Shown: positions 26,151-37,452 of the stretch, one piece after another
Numbering within the stretch: position 1 is the stretch's first letter
How the letters are laid out: each line of letters starts with the position of its first letter
Source: Ascochyta rabiei
Taxonomy: Eukaryota; Ascomycota; Dothideomycetes; Pleosporales; Didymellaceae
Length of the DNA: 64,000 bases
Assembly: GCF_004011695.2 (NCBI RefSeq)
Contig: NC_082415.1
Coordinates: forward strand, 558,001 to 622,000
Reading direction: 5' to 3'
Notes under the pieces: generated by a model
Database searches by the model: none
The model's input: only the letters and a program-made list of their open reading frames with translations
What the model was told of the DNA's origin: nothing
Made by a program: the position numbers and the translations under genes

Positions 26151-28190
26151 ATTAACATTAATAACATTAACCTATAGAAGTACGCTATAGTTATATATAA
26201 GGGTTATAATTAGCATAATAACCCTACTTAGGAGATAGACATAATTAATTTTACGTAGAAGTTAGCGTCTCTCTTACTTAGCAGACTAGAGTAAGTCCTC
26301 CTTACTACTAATAGTAGACTTAGTGCCTAGTAAGTATAATAGCTTCTAGAGGACTTTAGATAGGACCTAGGTTAGCCTATTAAGCATAACAGGGTCTAGA
26401 AGACTTTAGATAGGACTTAGGTTACTCTTAACTATATCTAGTTTGTCTATACTTATAATCCTCTAATAGATACTAGTTATATACCTATAGGCTCTAAGAA
26501 TAGTAATAGGTATAAGGTTAGATATATAGAATAGGCTAATAAGGTTAGTTTATACTATGCGTAGGTATAGGTTATAGTGTTAATAGAAGAGTAGAATAGA
26601 TCTTATAGGCTAGGATTATAGGTATAAGTTAGATCTAGAAGTAATATTAAAGTAGAATAAGAATAGCTGCTGCTAGAGTTTGTAAGAGTTACTAGCGTAA
26701 GCGTTAGTTAGCTGCTAGAGTTTAAGATCTGCGCTAGTACCTCCTATAGACTCTAGTAGCTAACTAACACTTATAGCGTAGTAGGACGCCCTACCTTAGC
26801 TAAATCTTCCTATCCCTACCTATACTAAACTGCTATTATTACCTAAAGCTATCTAATATCTTAATAATATACTTTCCTATATACTATAATCCTACCCTTA
26901 CTAGAGCTTTAACTATTTAGAGCTTCTATTGCTACCTTAACACTATAAGTACAGCTAGAAGTTAGAAGTTAAGAAGGCTGCAACTAGAAAGCCTATAACT
27001 AAGGTTACTAGATATAATTATTACCTAATAGTAGGTTCTTATCTAAAGCGTCTATCTCTTTATACTAACCTAACCTAAAGAATTAAAACCTAGTCTATAG
27101 CTACACAGCCTAAAGCCTATAATAAGCCCTTCTTATCTACGATCTACGTATTACCTCTACTCCTCTATATGTCTTAACTACTAATATACTCTACCCTCTA
27201 ATATTATAGATAAGAAGTAGTATATAACACTTTATAGAAACTAGGTATAAGTTATTATAGGAGACTAGTTCAATTATTAGACTCTACCCCTCTAAATATA
27301 ATAGATAATTTCTAGCAACACTATAAGTATCCTACTTACTAGTAAGCCTACTTACTATAGAAGGTTTACACTAACTACACACCTAAACTATATTTAGTCT
27401 TAGCATTATCTTACTAGGCCTAGCCTTCTAAGACACCTAGCTTACTTTCCTATACAGTACTTGCAACTAACTAGAACCTAGTTAAACTAAACCTAATAAA
27501 GATATTAACCTTAACTACTATATACTTAGACTAACTATAGTACTTTTCCTTTAGAACTAGAGAGAGGTAGACCCTTAGGGCTACTGCTATTTCTACGTAG
27601 TAATAGTTTGTAGCTACTACCTAAACCTTATAGTATTTAGGGTTCTATCTTCTTCTTCTATAGGTAGAGACTATAACTATAGCTCTAGAGACAGCACTAA
27701 TTATAGGTTAGCTAGGTATTAGGTAAACTACTATTACCTTATAGTAATATGTATACTACGTAGCCCTTAGTCTAATAGTACTTATACCTATTATTACTAG
27801 TCTAGTATAGCCTAAGATCTGTCTCTACTAGTATACTAGCTATTACAAATAACTACTAGCGCGCTAAGCTTAATACTTCTCCTACTCTATTATAAGTTAG
27901 GAAAACTACTAGATTATAGTATAAACTAGGGCTTAGTAGTACTTAATTAATAGGTACTACCTTACCCTAGTAACCTCTCTAGAGTGCTACTACTAAAGGG
28001 GCGCAGTTGTGCTAGGCATAATAAGTAGGTCTAGCTAGAGGTTCTAGTAAAGAAGCCTACCTGCTAGTACCTATAGAAAAAGATCTTAAGGTACTATATA
28101 TATATTAGCATTGTTTATATATAAGACTAGAAGGCTAGTTACCCCTAGGTAAGCGTGCTAGAAGCTGCTAGGGGGTTGTTTATAGGACCC
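26151..28190. other. AT-rich unassigned sequence
   Basis: It may continue the coding remnant to its left, but frames cannot be chosen reliably. It contains a 19-bp inverted repeat (26,703-26,721 and 26,750-26,768, one mismatch, 28-nt loop) built from the dispersed AGCTGCTAGAGT motif. Confidence 0.4.
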
Positions 28191-28204
28191 CCACCTAAAT
28201 CTAC

Positions 28205-28470
28205 CTTCTTCTCCTCCTCCTCCTCCTCCTCCTCCTCTTCCTCCTCCTCCTCCTCCTTCTCCTCCTCCCCTCCTCCCCCTACAAACCCGCCGAAGTTATT
28301 ATTATTATTATTATTATTAGCAGCAGCAGCAGCTGCTGCTACTGCTGCTGCTTACTACAGCTACTAGGCAGTAGCTACTATTACTACTGCTTACTGCTAC
28401 TGCTGCTGTTATTATTGTTACTACTACTATTACTACTATTACTGCTACTACTACTACTATTACTATTACT
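28205..28470. repeat. low-complexity triplet tract (TCC, TTA, GCA/GCT, TAC)
   Basis: Successive runs of CCT, then TTA, then CAG/CTG, then TAC/TGC triplets. An uninterrupted reading frame at 28,155-28,367 (Ser-, Leu- and Ala-runs) is just the translation of these runs and is not annotated as a gene. Confidence 0.85.
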
Positions 28471-28917
28471 ACTACTACTAGTAGTAGCAGTAGGTAGCGC
28501 GCTATTTATATTATTAGAACGTGTTTAAGACTATAACTATAATAAGATATAAGCTTATATAGGCACAGCAGATAATAGCCTTAGAGTTAGAGCTAACCCC
28601 CCCTAGGTTACTAATAAAGGCATTAAAGAAGCGGCAGTTCTATATATTTAAAAAAATTTAAATAGGTAGAGTTATATAAGTATTAGCTATAGCTATCTAT
28701 AAACTATATTCTTTTGCTATATAGCTACACTAAGTAGTAAAAGTAAATACTAGCTACCTAATATACTTAACTATAACATTTACTAAAGAGAAACAGAGTC
28801 CTATAGACTCTAGTAGGCGCTTCTATTAGCTAAAACAAATCTTATAAACTCTAGCTATCTCTCTAATTAGCTAAATTTATAGTATAGTATATGTATAACC
28901 TAAATATAAACTCTATA

Positions 28918-29175
28918 GTAAAGGCTAGTCCTTTATATAGCAGCTAAACTCTAGTAGAGTCTAGTTCTTTATATAGCAGCTAAACTCTAGTAGAGTCTAG
29001 TCCTTTATACAGCAGCTAAACTCTAGTAGAGTCTAGTAGTAGACCTGTTAGGCTAGTCCTCTACACAATAGCTAAACTCTAGTAGAGTCTAGTAGTAGAC
29101 CTATTAGGCTAGTCCTCTATATAATAACTAAACTCTAGTAGGGTCTAGTCCTTTATATAGTAGCTAGACTCTACC
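28918..29175. repeat. 36- to 60-bp minisatellite, about 6 copies
   Basis: The core unit GTCTAGTCCTTTATATAGCA followed by GCTAAACTCTAGTAGA repeats about six times. Some copies carry an extra AGTAGACCTGTTAGGCTAGT segment. The AACTCTAGTAGAGTCTAG part is the same dispersed motif seen at 24.3, 33.8 and 36.6 kb. Confidence 0.82.
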
Positions 29176-29179
29176 TATT

Positions 29180-31747
29180 ATCTATAGTTCTACTTAAATA
29201 TATCTATCTCTTTCTTAGTTAATATCTACTTATACCTACTGTAAGACACTAGTATAAAGCTTAGGAAAGGCTTATTACGTCTAGATGTAGCCTTTTTAAC
29301 CCTAGGCGTGCCTAGTGTTAAAGGTACAACAATAGACAGTGTTAAACCCTTATAAGGCTTATTTCTAGAAACCTTACTTAAGGGCGCTTATATAGAAGTT
29401 AAAGCTACACTATTACTAGTATTAGTTTTCCTGTTCTAACGCGTACACGTTAATAGTGTTATAAGTCTACTTAAATATTAGGATACTACTAGACGTAATA
29501 CTACTAGCGTACTTACACTAGGTAATACTAGCTAGATAAACTATACTGTTATACTAGCATTAAGATAAGCTATAAGTTATACTAATTAAGAGTTAAGACT
29601 CATATCTAAAGTAGCCTATAACTGTATAGTAGTAGAGACCTATAACTCCCTAATTAAGTTATACTAATTCCTCTTCTTAGCCTTAGCTTCTCTCTTAGCC
29701 TTATTTCTTTAGTAAGTATTTACTATAAGTATAGGGAGCTTACCTACTAGCTACTATGCCTTATTATTAAAACGCGTCTACTACTTTAGATAGTTAAAGT
29801 TCTTAGCTAACTACTCTACTATATATAAGTGTGTCTTACTCTTCTTTCTAATACTCTTAGTAAAGGCGTAAATAAACTAGAGGCGTAAAGAGCTGTGTAT
29901 AAAACTACTAGGTACTATAGGATAACCTAAATTAATAAACCCTAACTTAAGAGTAGCCCTTATTATTAATAAGGTGTTTAGCTTCTTAAGTACAGCAGTA
30001 GTAAGAGAGCTAGCCTATAGTAGCTTAATAGGCTTTAGCTAGTCTAGCAGCTTAACTAAGTCTATATATAAGCTAGCGTTACAGGTAGAGTAACACTGTC
30101 CTAGCAGAACAATCTACTATTACTCTAGTAGCAGGTTGTACTTGCCTAGGTCCTTAAGAAACCTATAACAATAATATCTACTATTTACTATCTTTAGCTA
30201 GGACAGGATGCTATTACGCTACTTCTTCTTACCCTTAGTCTAGAATTAAAGTCTCTTAGGTCTATCATAACTATTAACTATGTTAGTTAGATTAGGTTTC
30301 TTCTATAGCTTATCTATATTAGTAGTATTACCTAGTGTTATATACTATAACAGCTAGCTTAGCTAAAAGCTACCTACTAAGGCGCGTAAAGCAGACACCT
30401 AAGCGTACTTCCTTAATAACTATTATAAGAATACTAGAGTAGATAACTATACTCCTTCCTCTACTACTAGAGGCTAGGTCTTACCCTCTAAGTGAAAGAG
30501 CTAATATAGTAGTATAATAATAGCCTTACTAGATAGACTATTCCTACACGCACTATAACTAAGGCGTTGCTAGAGATTACCTAAGCTCTTGCTAATTAGT
30601 ATACTGCAAGTTATAACGTACTCTACGGTTAAGCAGATTACACGATCGAGCGGATTACTTAAAACCCTACCAAAATTGCCTAAAACCACAACCCTTTATC
30701 TCAACAACCACGTAATAAAATCTTCTAAAATTTTTAGGACAGGGCTGCACTAATATAAATAAGAGTATTTAAAAGTCTTAGAGTGCTAGAATCTATAATA
30801 CAGACGTTATTAAGCGATTACTGTTTTACAGGGGTGTTTAGCACTATTTACAGGCTATTTCTATAACTATTATAGCTATAAAGCTAAAATCTAGATATGT
30901 ACTTACCAATAACTATGCAATACTATTCTAAGATTTTAAGAAGATTTTATTGCGTGGTTGTTGAAATAAAGGGTTGTAGTTTTGGACAACTTTAGTGGGG
31001 TTTTGAGTAATCCGCTCAATCGTGTGATCCGCTCGACCGTAGAGTACGTTAACCCTTATAATATTTTTAATATTAATACCTATACTTAATAAAGTTATAG
31101 TAAAGATAATATATATATAAGAAGTAGGATATTTAAACTTAGTATATATCTAGTTATAGTTAAATTTAGTAGTGTTAGTATAGAATATATACACTATATC
31201 TAGAATATATAAGCCTTTATTAAAAGAGGCTTTAGTGTACTTCTTCTTAGGTAGTAGAGTCTTAGACAGGAACACTAGAGCTTCTATAACCTACAGCGCT
31301 GCTGCCTCGAGCTACTATTGTCTGTTAATAAAGATAATAGTCTTAGGGATCTTCTCTAGTATCGCCTTACTATTGCACACAGCCTTAGTTAACAGAAAGG
31401 CTAAGGTATCCTATACTCTCTACTTTATGTATAGTATTAGTACTAGGTAAAGAGATATATTAGGCTAATTAATTAACGTTTATATAACACATATCTTATA
31501 TACCCTTTTACTACTAACAGCTCTAAAGCTAGCTTTCTAGAGTATAATACCTTTAGTAGCTGTATTAAGAGTAGTAGTATATTTAAACTATATTACATTG
31601 TTATAAAGAGTAGTACATAACTTACTTAGTATTACAAACTTTAGTTAGAGGGTTTCCTACTAGGAGATAAGGTGCACCTTACTAATAGCTACTAGTCTAA
31701 TACGCGCCTAGAACTCTGTCTACTTTAATACATCTTAAAATGCTATA
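29180..31747 (-). pseudogene. RecQ-type DNA helicase remnant, split by a MITE
   Basis: Minus-strand translation read through RIP-type stops gives the helicase core in order, from high to low coordinates. A motif II-like stretch LVAISKVHLIS lies near 31,650-31,690 and is followed by a TATLN-like motif III. KIPKTIIFIN falls near 31,340. TLLSISINIKNI near 31,080-31,120 is where RecQ helicases have a TxxLGMGxx-type motif. Motif VI, QRLSYSACRNS near 30,540-30,573, matches the QRxGRxGRDG box with Gly and Arg codons changed by G-to-A. A coherent C-terminal extension runs to about 29,200 (SSLTTAVLKKLNTLLIIRAT and others), unrecognised. A 434-bp MITE sits between the last two core blocks. The ATP-binding N-terminus (GKS) is absent: the 1,863-bp transposon starting at 31,748 truncates it. 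Multi-copy RecQ-like genes in ascomycetes are often subtelomeric, which is a hint only. Confidence 0.66.
30616..31049. mobile_element. MITE, 434 bp, ACGTA ends, long TIRs
   Basis: Ends ACGTACTCTACGG...TAGAGTACGT with about 100-bp imperfect inverted repeats that include CAACAACCACG on one side and CGTGGTTGTTG on the other. TA target duplication at 30,614-30,615 and 31,050-31,051. It has no coding capacity. The same family occurs at 55,649-56,072 in inverse orientation, with matching core (AATCTATAATACAGA, TGTTTTACAGGGGTGTTT). The terminal ACGTACTCTACGG agrees with the autonomous 1,863-bp pogo-like elements, which probably mobilised it. Confidence 0.85.
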
Positions 31748-33610
31748 ACGTACTCTACGGGTAAGCGGATCAAACAGGTAAGCAGATCACTCTGCTAAGA
31801 CCACAACAAATCTCTACCCTATTATAGCTCATATTAGCCCACTTTAGCCTTATATACAGTAGTGCAGTACATAATATTATTTAGAAACATCTTCTACAGC
31901 CTTCTTACATGTACGTAAGTTATGTCTAACGTTGTAGCACTTTGTACAGCGTCTTTAGGTTACTTCCCCTCCTTTAGCGCGCACTTGCTTCTTTACCTTC
32001 TTACTATTACTACGCGCCCTAAACTTAGTTAGAGTAGTTAATTAAAGGCCTTCCTTAGCTGTTAGGACTCCTTCCTGCTGTAATTGCTTTCTTTTATGCA
32101 ATTTACGTCGCGTAGCAGCCTTATTTACTGCTTAAAGCCTAGTAATCTCCCTTTAAGCTAACACTAGCTTATGCGCTACTATAGCTGCGCCTTTAGTAAG
32201 CTTTTTAAAGGCCTTAACTATTAAAGTTAGTAAGCTGCTTGCATGCCTTTAAATCCTCTCTTAAACCAGCGTTAATTGCGACCCTAATTGCAGGGTAGTG
32301 CTTAGGGTTTAGGACTGCCAGGGCTTATCTTCTATAGTAGGTAGCGGTAGGGTACGTAGGCGGACATTAAGACCCATTATGACCTGTTCTAGGTCAAGGG
32401 GGACTATTCCAGCGCCTTAGAAGCCTTCTTAGATATTGCTAGAAGTAAATGTCTCCTTATAGGCGTCTATAAAGCATAGTAGGAACTTAGTTTTAGTAAT
32501 ATAAGTAATGTAGTTACGTATAAGATTCTTAGCTTAGCGCCTATATACCTTCTTTAGAGGGGCAAAACAACCTATATCTAGTGGTTGTAAGAGGTAAGAT
32601 AAGTGTAGAGGCATACATAGTGTAACAATCTTTACTTCCTTATAGTATTATTAGAAGTTAAGGGAGTTGTAGCTCTTGTAGCTGTTAATAAGGAGCAGCT
32701 AGTACACTCCTTAGGTGCGCGTCTTTGTATAGGCATTAAAGTGCTTTAACTAGTCTAGACTAAGCTTGTTAGTAGTCTATCTGTTCTTAGAGACTCTAAT
32801 AACCTAGTTATAGGGCAGATTGTCCTCTTTGTACCAGGCAGAGAGGTGGTTGCAGCCTTTAAAGATAATAAAGGGTGGAATAGCCTACCCTATGCCATTA
32901 ATGCCCTATATAACTGTTGTCCACTCTTAATTACCCTACTGTACTGCCTTTAGCCGTCCTTAACACTCTAAGCCTATAACAACTACTCCTGTTAATATCT
33001 AGCCTATTATAAAGCCTGTCTTATTAAAGTTGTACATGTTATTGTCCTAGATGCTATACTTAGCTTTAACATTAGCTACAAGCCTAAACCAGCCCCTAAT
33101 AATCTCTAGATCCTTACAGAGGGCTCTCTTGTAGTTGTACTTGCGATTAAACCTTACTTTAAGGTTAGGGCGGCGCTTAACAAACATGTTAGGCTAGTTT
33201 ATGCTAACATGGCCTATATTACGCTAAGTACGCAAAGAATTAGCTATATTAGCTATAGCAGCCAGCTAAGGGGTAAATCCTTATGTATCTAGCTTAAGGA
33301 TGTACTTAGCAATTACGTCCTCCTTAGTCTGGTCTATAATCTGTTAAACTGGCGTATAATTAGCTTGTGTAGGTTGTTCTATGTATTAAGCGTGTAGTGT
33401 ACTATAAGGCGCGTTATATATAGCTGCAGCGCGTTACATAGTAAGCATTGCGTCTTATTTAATTGCCTAGAGCGCAAGCTGTATCGCAGCTTCTCTTAAG
33501 GGCGTAGATTAATGTTGTTGTTGAGGCATTGCGTGGTAAGGTGGAGGTTTAGTGTGGTCTTGGCAGAGTAATCTGCTCACCCGTTTAATCCGCTCACCCG
33601 TAGAGTACGT
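31748..33610 (-). mobile_element. pogo/Fot1-like transposon, 1,863 bp, copy 1
   Basis: TIRs start ACGTACTCTACGGGTAAGCG and end with the complement, with TA target duplication at 31,746-31,747 and 33,611-33,612. The transposase is on the minus strand and is the same gene as in the better preserved 37,648-39,510 copy, with TAG/TAA stops. It differs from copy 2 at 34,269 almost only by transitions. It inserted into the helicase remnant at its left side. Confidence 0.9.
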
Positions 33611-33612
33611 TA

Positions 33613-33790
33613 ATAGCCAGCAATTTAATCTTTAGACAGTCTAGCCTCCCTATTAAAGAGAGTAAGGATTTGTGTCTACTTCTTTTCTGTCCTCTCCTAA
33701 AGCTCTCTTATCTTCTGTTCTGCCCTAGAGGCCCTTACGCGCTTACTTTAACTATCTATTAAAGCCTTAGAGCTTCTATCCTTTTACTAG
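33613..33790 (-). pseudogene. fragment of charged, coiled-coil-like coding sequence
   Basis: The minus strand reads SKALIDS.SKRVRASRAE, then KIREL.ERTEKK, then ILTLFNREARLSKD, broken only by RIP-type stops. The charge pattern and heptads suggest a coiled coil. It lies just beyond the transposon that truncates the helicase remnant and could be the next upstream part of the same gene, but no motif proves it. Confidence 0.35.
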
Positions 33791-34230
33791 CTTATTAAGC
33801 TACTAGAGTTTACTAGACTTACTGCCTACGCAGGCAGCTAGCAGATAACAGATAGCTGCTAGAGTTTACTAGACTTACTACCTATATAAGCAGCTAGCAG
33901 ATAATAGATAGCTGCTAGAGTTTACTAGACTTACTACCTACTTAGGTAGCTAGTAGATAGCTGCTAGAGTCTATAAGACTTACTGCCTTTATAAGTAGCT
34001 AGTAGATAGCTACTAGAGTCTGTAAGACTTACTGCCTTTATAAGTAGCTAGTAGATAGCTACTAGAGTCTTTAAGACTTACTACCTTTATAAGTAGCTAG
34101 TAGATAGCTACTAGAGTCTATAAGACTTACTGCCTTTATAAGTAGCTAGTAGATAGCTGCTAGAGTCTATAAGACTTACTACCTTAAGAAGTAGCTAGTA
34201 GCTAGTAGATAACTAATCTAGCTACTAGAG
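33790..34230. repeat. 49- to 56-bp minisatellite, about 8 copies
   Basis: Units of the form AGCTGCTAGAGTTTACTAGA then CTTACTGCCTACGCAGGCAG then CTAGCAGATAACAGAT; later copies are 49 bp with CTTTATAAG replacing CTACGCAGG. Each unit contains a near-palindrome (CTGCCTACGCAGGCAG). Copies on the left keep more C and G than those on the right. The AGCTGCTAGAGTTT core occurs at several other places in this block. Confidence 0.85.
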
Positions 34231-34268
34231 TTTATTAAGTTCTTTCTATATATTAGATATAGTGTATA

Positions 34269-36131
34269 ACGTACTCTATAGGTAAGCGGATTAAACAGGT
34301 AAGCAGATTACTCTGCCAAGACCACACCAAATTTCTACCCTATTATAGCTCGCATTAGCCCACTTTAGCCTTGTATACAGTAGTGCAGTACATAATATTA
34401 TTTAGAAACATCTTCTACAGCCTTCTTATATATACATAAGTTATGTCTAACATTGTAGCACTTTATACAGCGTCTTTAGGTTACTTCCCCTCCTTTAGCG
34501 CGCACTTGCTTCTTTACCTTCCTACTATTACTACGCGCCCTAAACTTAGTTAGAGTAGTTAATTAAAGGCCTTCCTTAGCTATTCGGACTCCCTCCTGCT
34601 GTAATTGCTTTCTTTTATGCGATTTACGTCGCGTAGCAGCCTTATTTGCTGCTTAAAGCCTAGTAATCTCCCTTTAAGCCAACACTAGCTTGTGCGCTAC
34701 TATAGCTGCGCCTTTAGTAAGCTTTTTAAAGGCCTTAACTATTAAAGTTAGTAAGCTGCTTGCATGCCTTTAAATCCTCTCTTAAACTAGCGTTAATTGC
34801 GACCCTAATTACAGGGTAGTGCTTGGGGTTTAGGACTGCTAGGGCTCATCTTCTACAGTAGGTAGCGGTAGGGTACGTAGGCGGACATTAAGACCCATTA
34901 TGACCTGTTCTAGGTCAAGGGGGACTATTCTAGCGCCTTAGAAGCCTCCTTAGATATTGCTAGAAGTAAATGTCTCCTTATAGGCGTCTATAAAGTATAG
35001 TAGGAACTTAGTTTTAGTAATATAAGTAATATAGTTACATATAAGATTCTTAGCTTAGCGCCTATATACCTTCTTTAGAGGGGCAAAACAACCTACATCT
35101 AGTGGTTATAAGAGGTAAGATAAGTGTAGAAGCATACACAGTATAACAATCTTTGCTTCCTAACAGTATTGTTAGAAGTTAAGGGAGTTGTGGCTCTTGT
35201 GGCTGTTAATAAGGAGCAGCTAGTGTACTCCTTAGGTGCGCGTCTTTGTATAGGCATTAAAGTGCTTTAACTAGTCTAGACCAAGCTTGTTAGTAGTCTA
35301 TCTGTTCTTAGAGACTCTAATAACCTAGTTATAGGGCAGATTGTCCTCTTTGTACCAGGCAGAGAGGTAGTTACAGCCTTTAAAGATAATAAAGGGTAGA
35401 ATAGCCTACCCTATGCCATTAATGCCCTGTATAACTGTTGTCTACTCTTAATTACTCTGCTACACTGCCTTTAGCTGTCCTTAACGCTCTAAGCCTATAA
35501 CAACTACTTCTATTAATATCTAGCCTATTATAAAGCCTGTCTTATTAAAGTTGTATATGTTATTGTCCTAGATGCTATACTTAGCTTTAACATTCGCTAC
35601 AAGCCTAAACTAGCCCCTAATAATCTCTAGATCCTTACAGAGGGCTCTCTTGTAGTCGTACTTGCGATTAAACCTTACTTTAAGGTTAGGGTGGCGCTTA
35701 AGAAACGTGTTAGGCTAGTTTATGCCAACATGGCCTATATTGCGCTTAGCACGCAAAGAATTAGCTATATCAGCTACAGCAGCCAGCTAAGAGGCAAATC
35801 CTTATGTATCTAGCTTAAGGATATACTTAGCAATTACGTCCTCCTTAGTCTAGTCTATAATCTGTTAAACTAGCGTATAATTAGCTTGTGCAGGTTGTCC
35901 TATATATTAAGTGTGTAGTGTGCTATAAGGCGCGTTATATATAGCTGCAGCGCGTTACACAGTAAGCATTACGTCTTGTTTAATTGCCTAGAGCGCAAGC
36001 TGTATTACAGCTTCTCTTAAGGGCGTAGATTAATGTTGTTATTAAGGCATTGCGTGGTAAGGTGGAGGTTTAGTGTGGTCTTGGCAGAGTGATCCGCTCA
36101 CCCGTTTAATCCGCTTACCTGTAGAGTACGT
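34269..36131 (-). mobile_element. pogo/Fot1-like transposon, 1,863 bp, copy 2
   Basis: Same family, length and orientation as copy 1 (31,748-33,610), with TA duplication at 34,267-34,268 and 36,132-36,133. It has a slightly different set of RIP transitions. It lies immediately right of the minisatellite. Inactive transposase on the minus strand. Confidence 0.9.
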
Positions 36132-36133
36132 TA

Positions 36134-36620
36134 GTAGTATATAGTAGTAATACTATACTAGACTAGTTATACTAGATAGAGTATAATAAGAGTCTTAATA
36201 GAGTTATAGATAATGCTAGTAAATACTATAAATACTTTAAGTAATGATAGGTAGTATAGTAGGTATTTACTACTAGTAAACAGAATTAAAGTTTTAATAT
36301 AATACCTTTAGCAGTATAGTTATTAATAAGAAACCTAGTAGAGTTAGATATAATAGGTATTAGAAGAATTCGAATTTCTTACTTTAAATATTTATATTAC
36401 TATAAGATAATTAGACATAGTAGTGTTATACAGTTAATAGCTAATAATAATTATAACTAAGGCCTAAAATTGCTTTATACTAAACTAGGAACTAAAATCT
36501 CTTAAACGCTCTACTTAGGCTTTATACTAACTTACGTTATTAATCTATAATTAGCTACAATTCGCACTAGTATGTGATTAGCTGCTAGAGTTTGCTAGAG
36601 TTTGCTAGAGCCTGTGAGGG
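36134..36620. other. AT-rich end of the left block; composition boundary
   Basis: No gene. Two or three CTGCTAGAGTTTGCTAGAG motifs lie at 36,573-36,615, right at the change to GC-balanced DNA. The boundary is placed at about 36,620 by eye from the sudden return of CpG and CpA dinucleotides. Confidence 0.55.
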
Positions 36621-37452
36621 TGCGCTAGGGTAAGCAGAGTATTGGATTAATGAGATAACTGTATATATCGATTTGGTGTTCCCTATACCACGCCCGGCGA
36701 GAGTAACAGCAAAAAGGTTAGCTGCAGTAACAGGCACGTTGGAGTAGGCTCCTATGCCACCGAGCTTGTGTGGCCATAATTCCCTCGCTCATCGAACCGA
36801 GATAAAGCCGACAGCTTCTCTCTCACAGCATGGTAATGGTGGGGTTCTTATTACGGGGATTGTGGTCGAGGGTGGTCGAATCCTTTTGTATGTGTGAGAG
36901 CAACCTGGGCTGGTGGCATGAACAGCAATCTCTCTCTACACGAGTCAGACATACCGCGTGAAATCAAGAAAAAGAAACCCAGCTTGCGAAGTCTGGGATC
37001 GCCTCCTTACCTGTAGAAGAATGTGTGATTCAGCGCAACTGGCGGCATGTGTTTAAGTGCTGCAGACGTCCTAGTGTGCGCAATAGTGACCTACGCAAGT
37101 TGCATTTGGTTCCGCGGATACAGTCCGCCTAAGAGCACGAAATGAATACCATATGCATGTACGTGACAAGGACAGGTTGGATGTGGGCAGCCGCTGTCAG
37201 CTGCAGCGTGATGACAGGACCCAGAGCTTGGAGACGACCCGGCGTGTTTCGTCTCCAACAGGGGATCCGCGCAGGTGGAAAGGGAGGCGACCAGCCTGCA
37301 TTTTGATGCAATTTGAGCCGGTCGGATGGCTGCATGTGGCTGAGACTTTGTCGCCTCAAGAAGCTGTTTCTAAGACCAGGACAAGAGCCCTAGTTGGTTG
37401 CGCTTGGCCATGATGGGGGGTGTTGTGCATAGTGTCGCAGCGTCCATGCGTA
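36621..37452. other. GC-balanced sequence, no gene supported
   Basis: Overlapping short reading frames on opposite strands (37,129-37,413) have no recognisable motif and no splice-supported extension. I see nothing functional here. Confidence 0.5.

Noticed and set aside
28155..28367. 70-residue frame with Ser and Ala runs
   Set aside because: Entirely the translation of TCC, TTA and GCA/GCT triplet runs.
31235..31450. 71-residue plus-strand frame
   Set aside because: It lies opposite the RecQ helicase relic, which has the recognisable motifs on the minus strand.
33790..34230. Regular array with short near-palindromes, CRISPR-like at first sight
   Set aside because: Units are contiguous tandem repeats without unique spacers, in a fungal genome.
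36840..36880. GTCGAATCC-like sequence resembling a tRNA T-arm
   Set aside because: No matching acceptor, D-arm or anticodon stem around it.
37129..37413. Overlapping 76- and 86-residue frames
   Set aside because: Opposite-strand frames of similar length with no motif or splice support.
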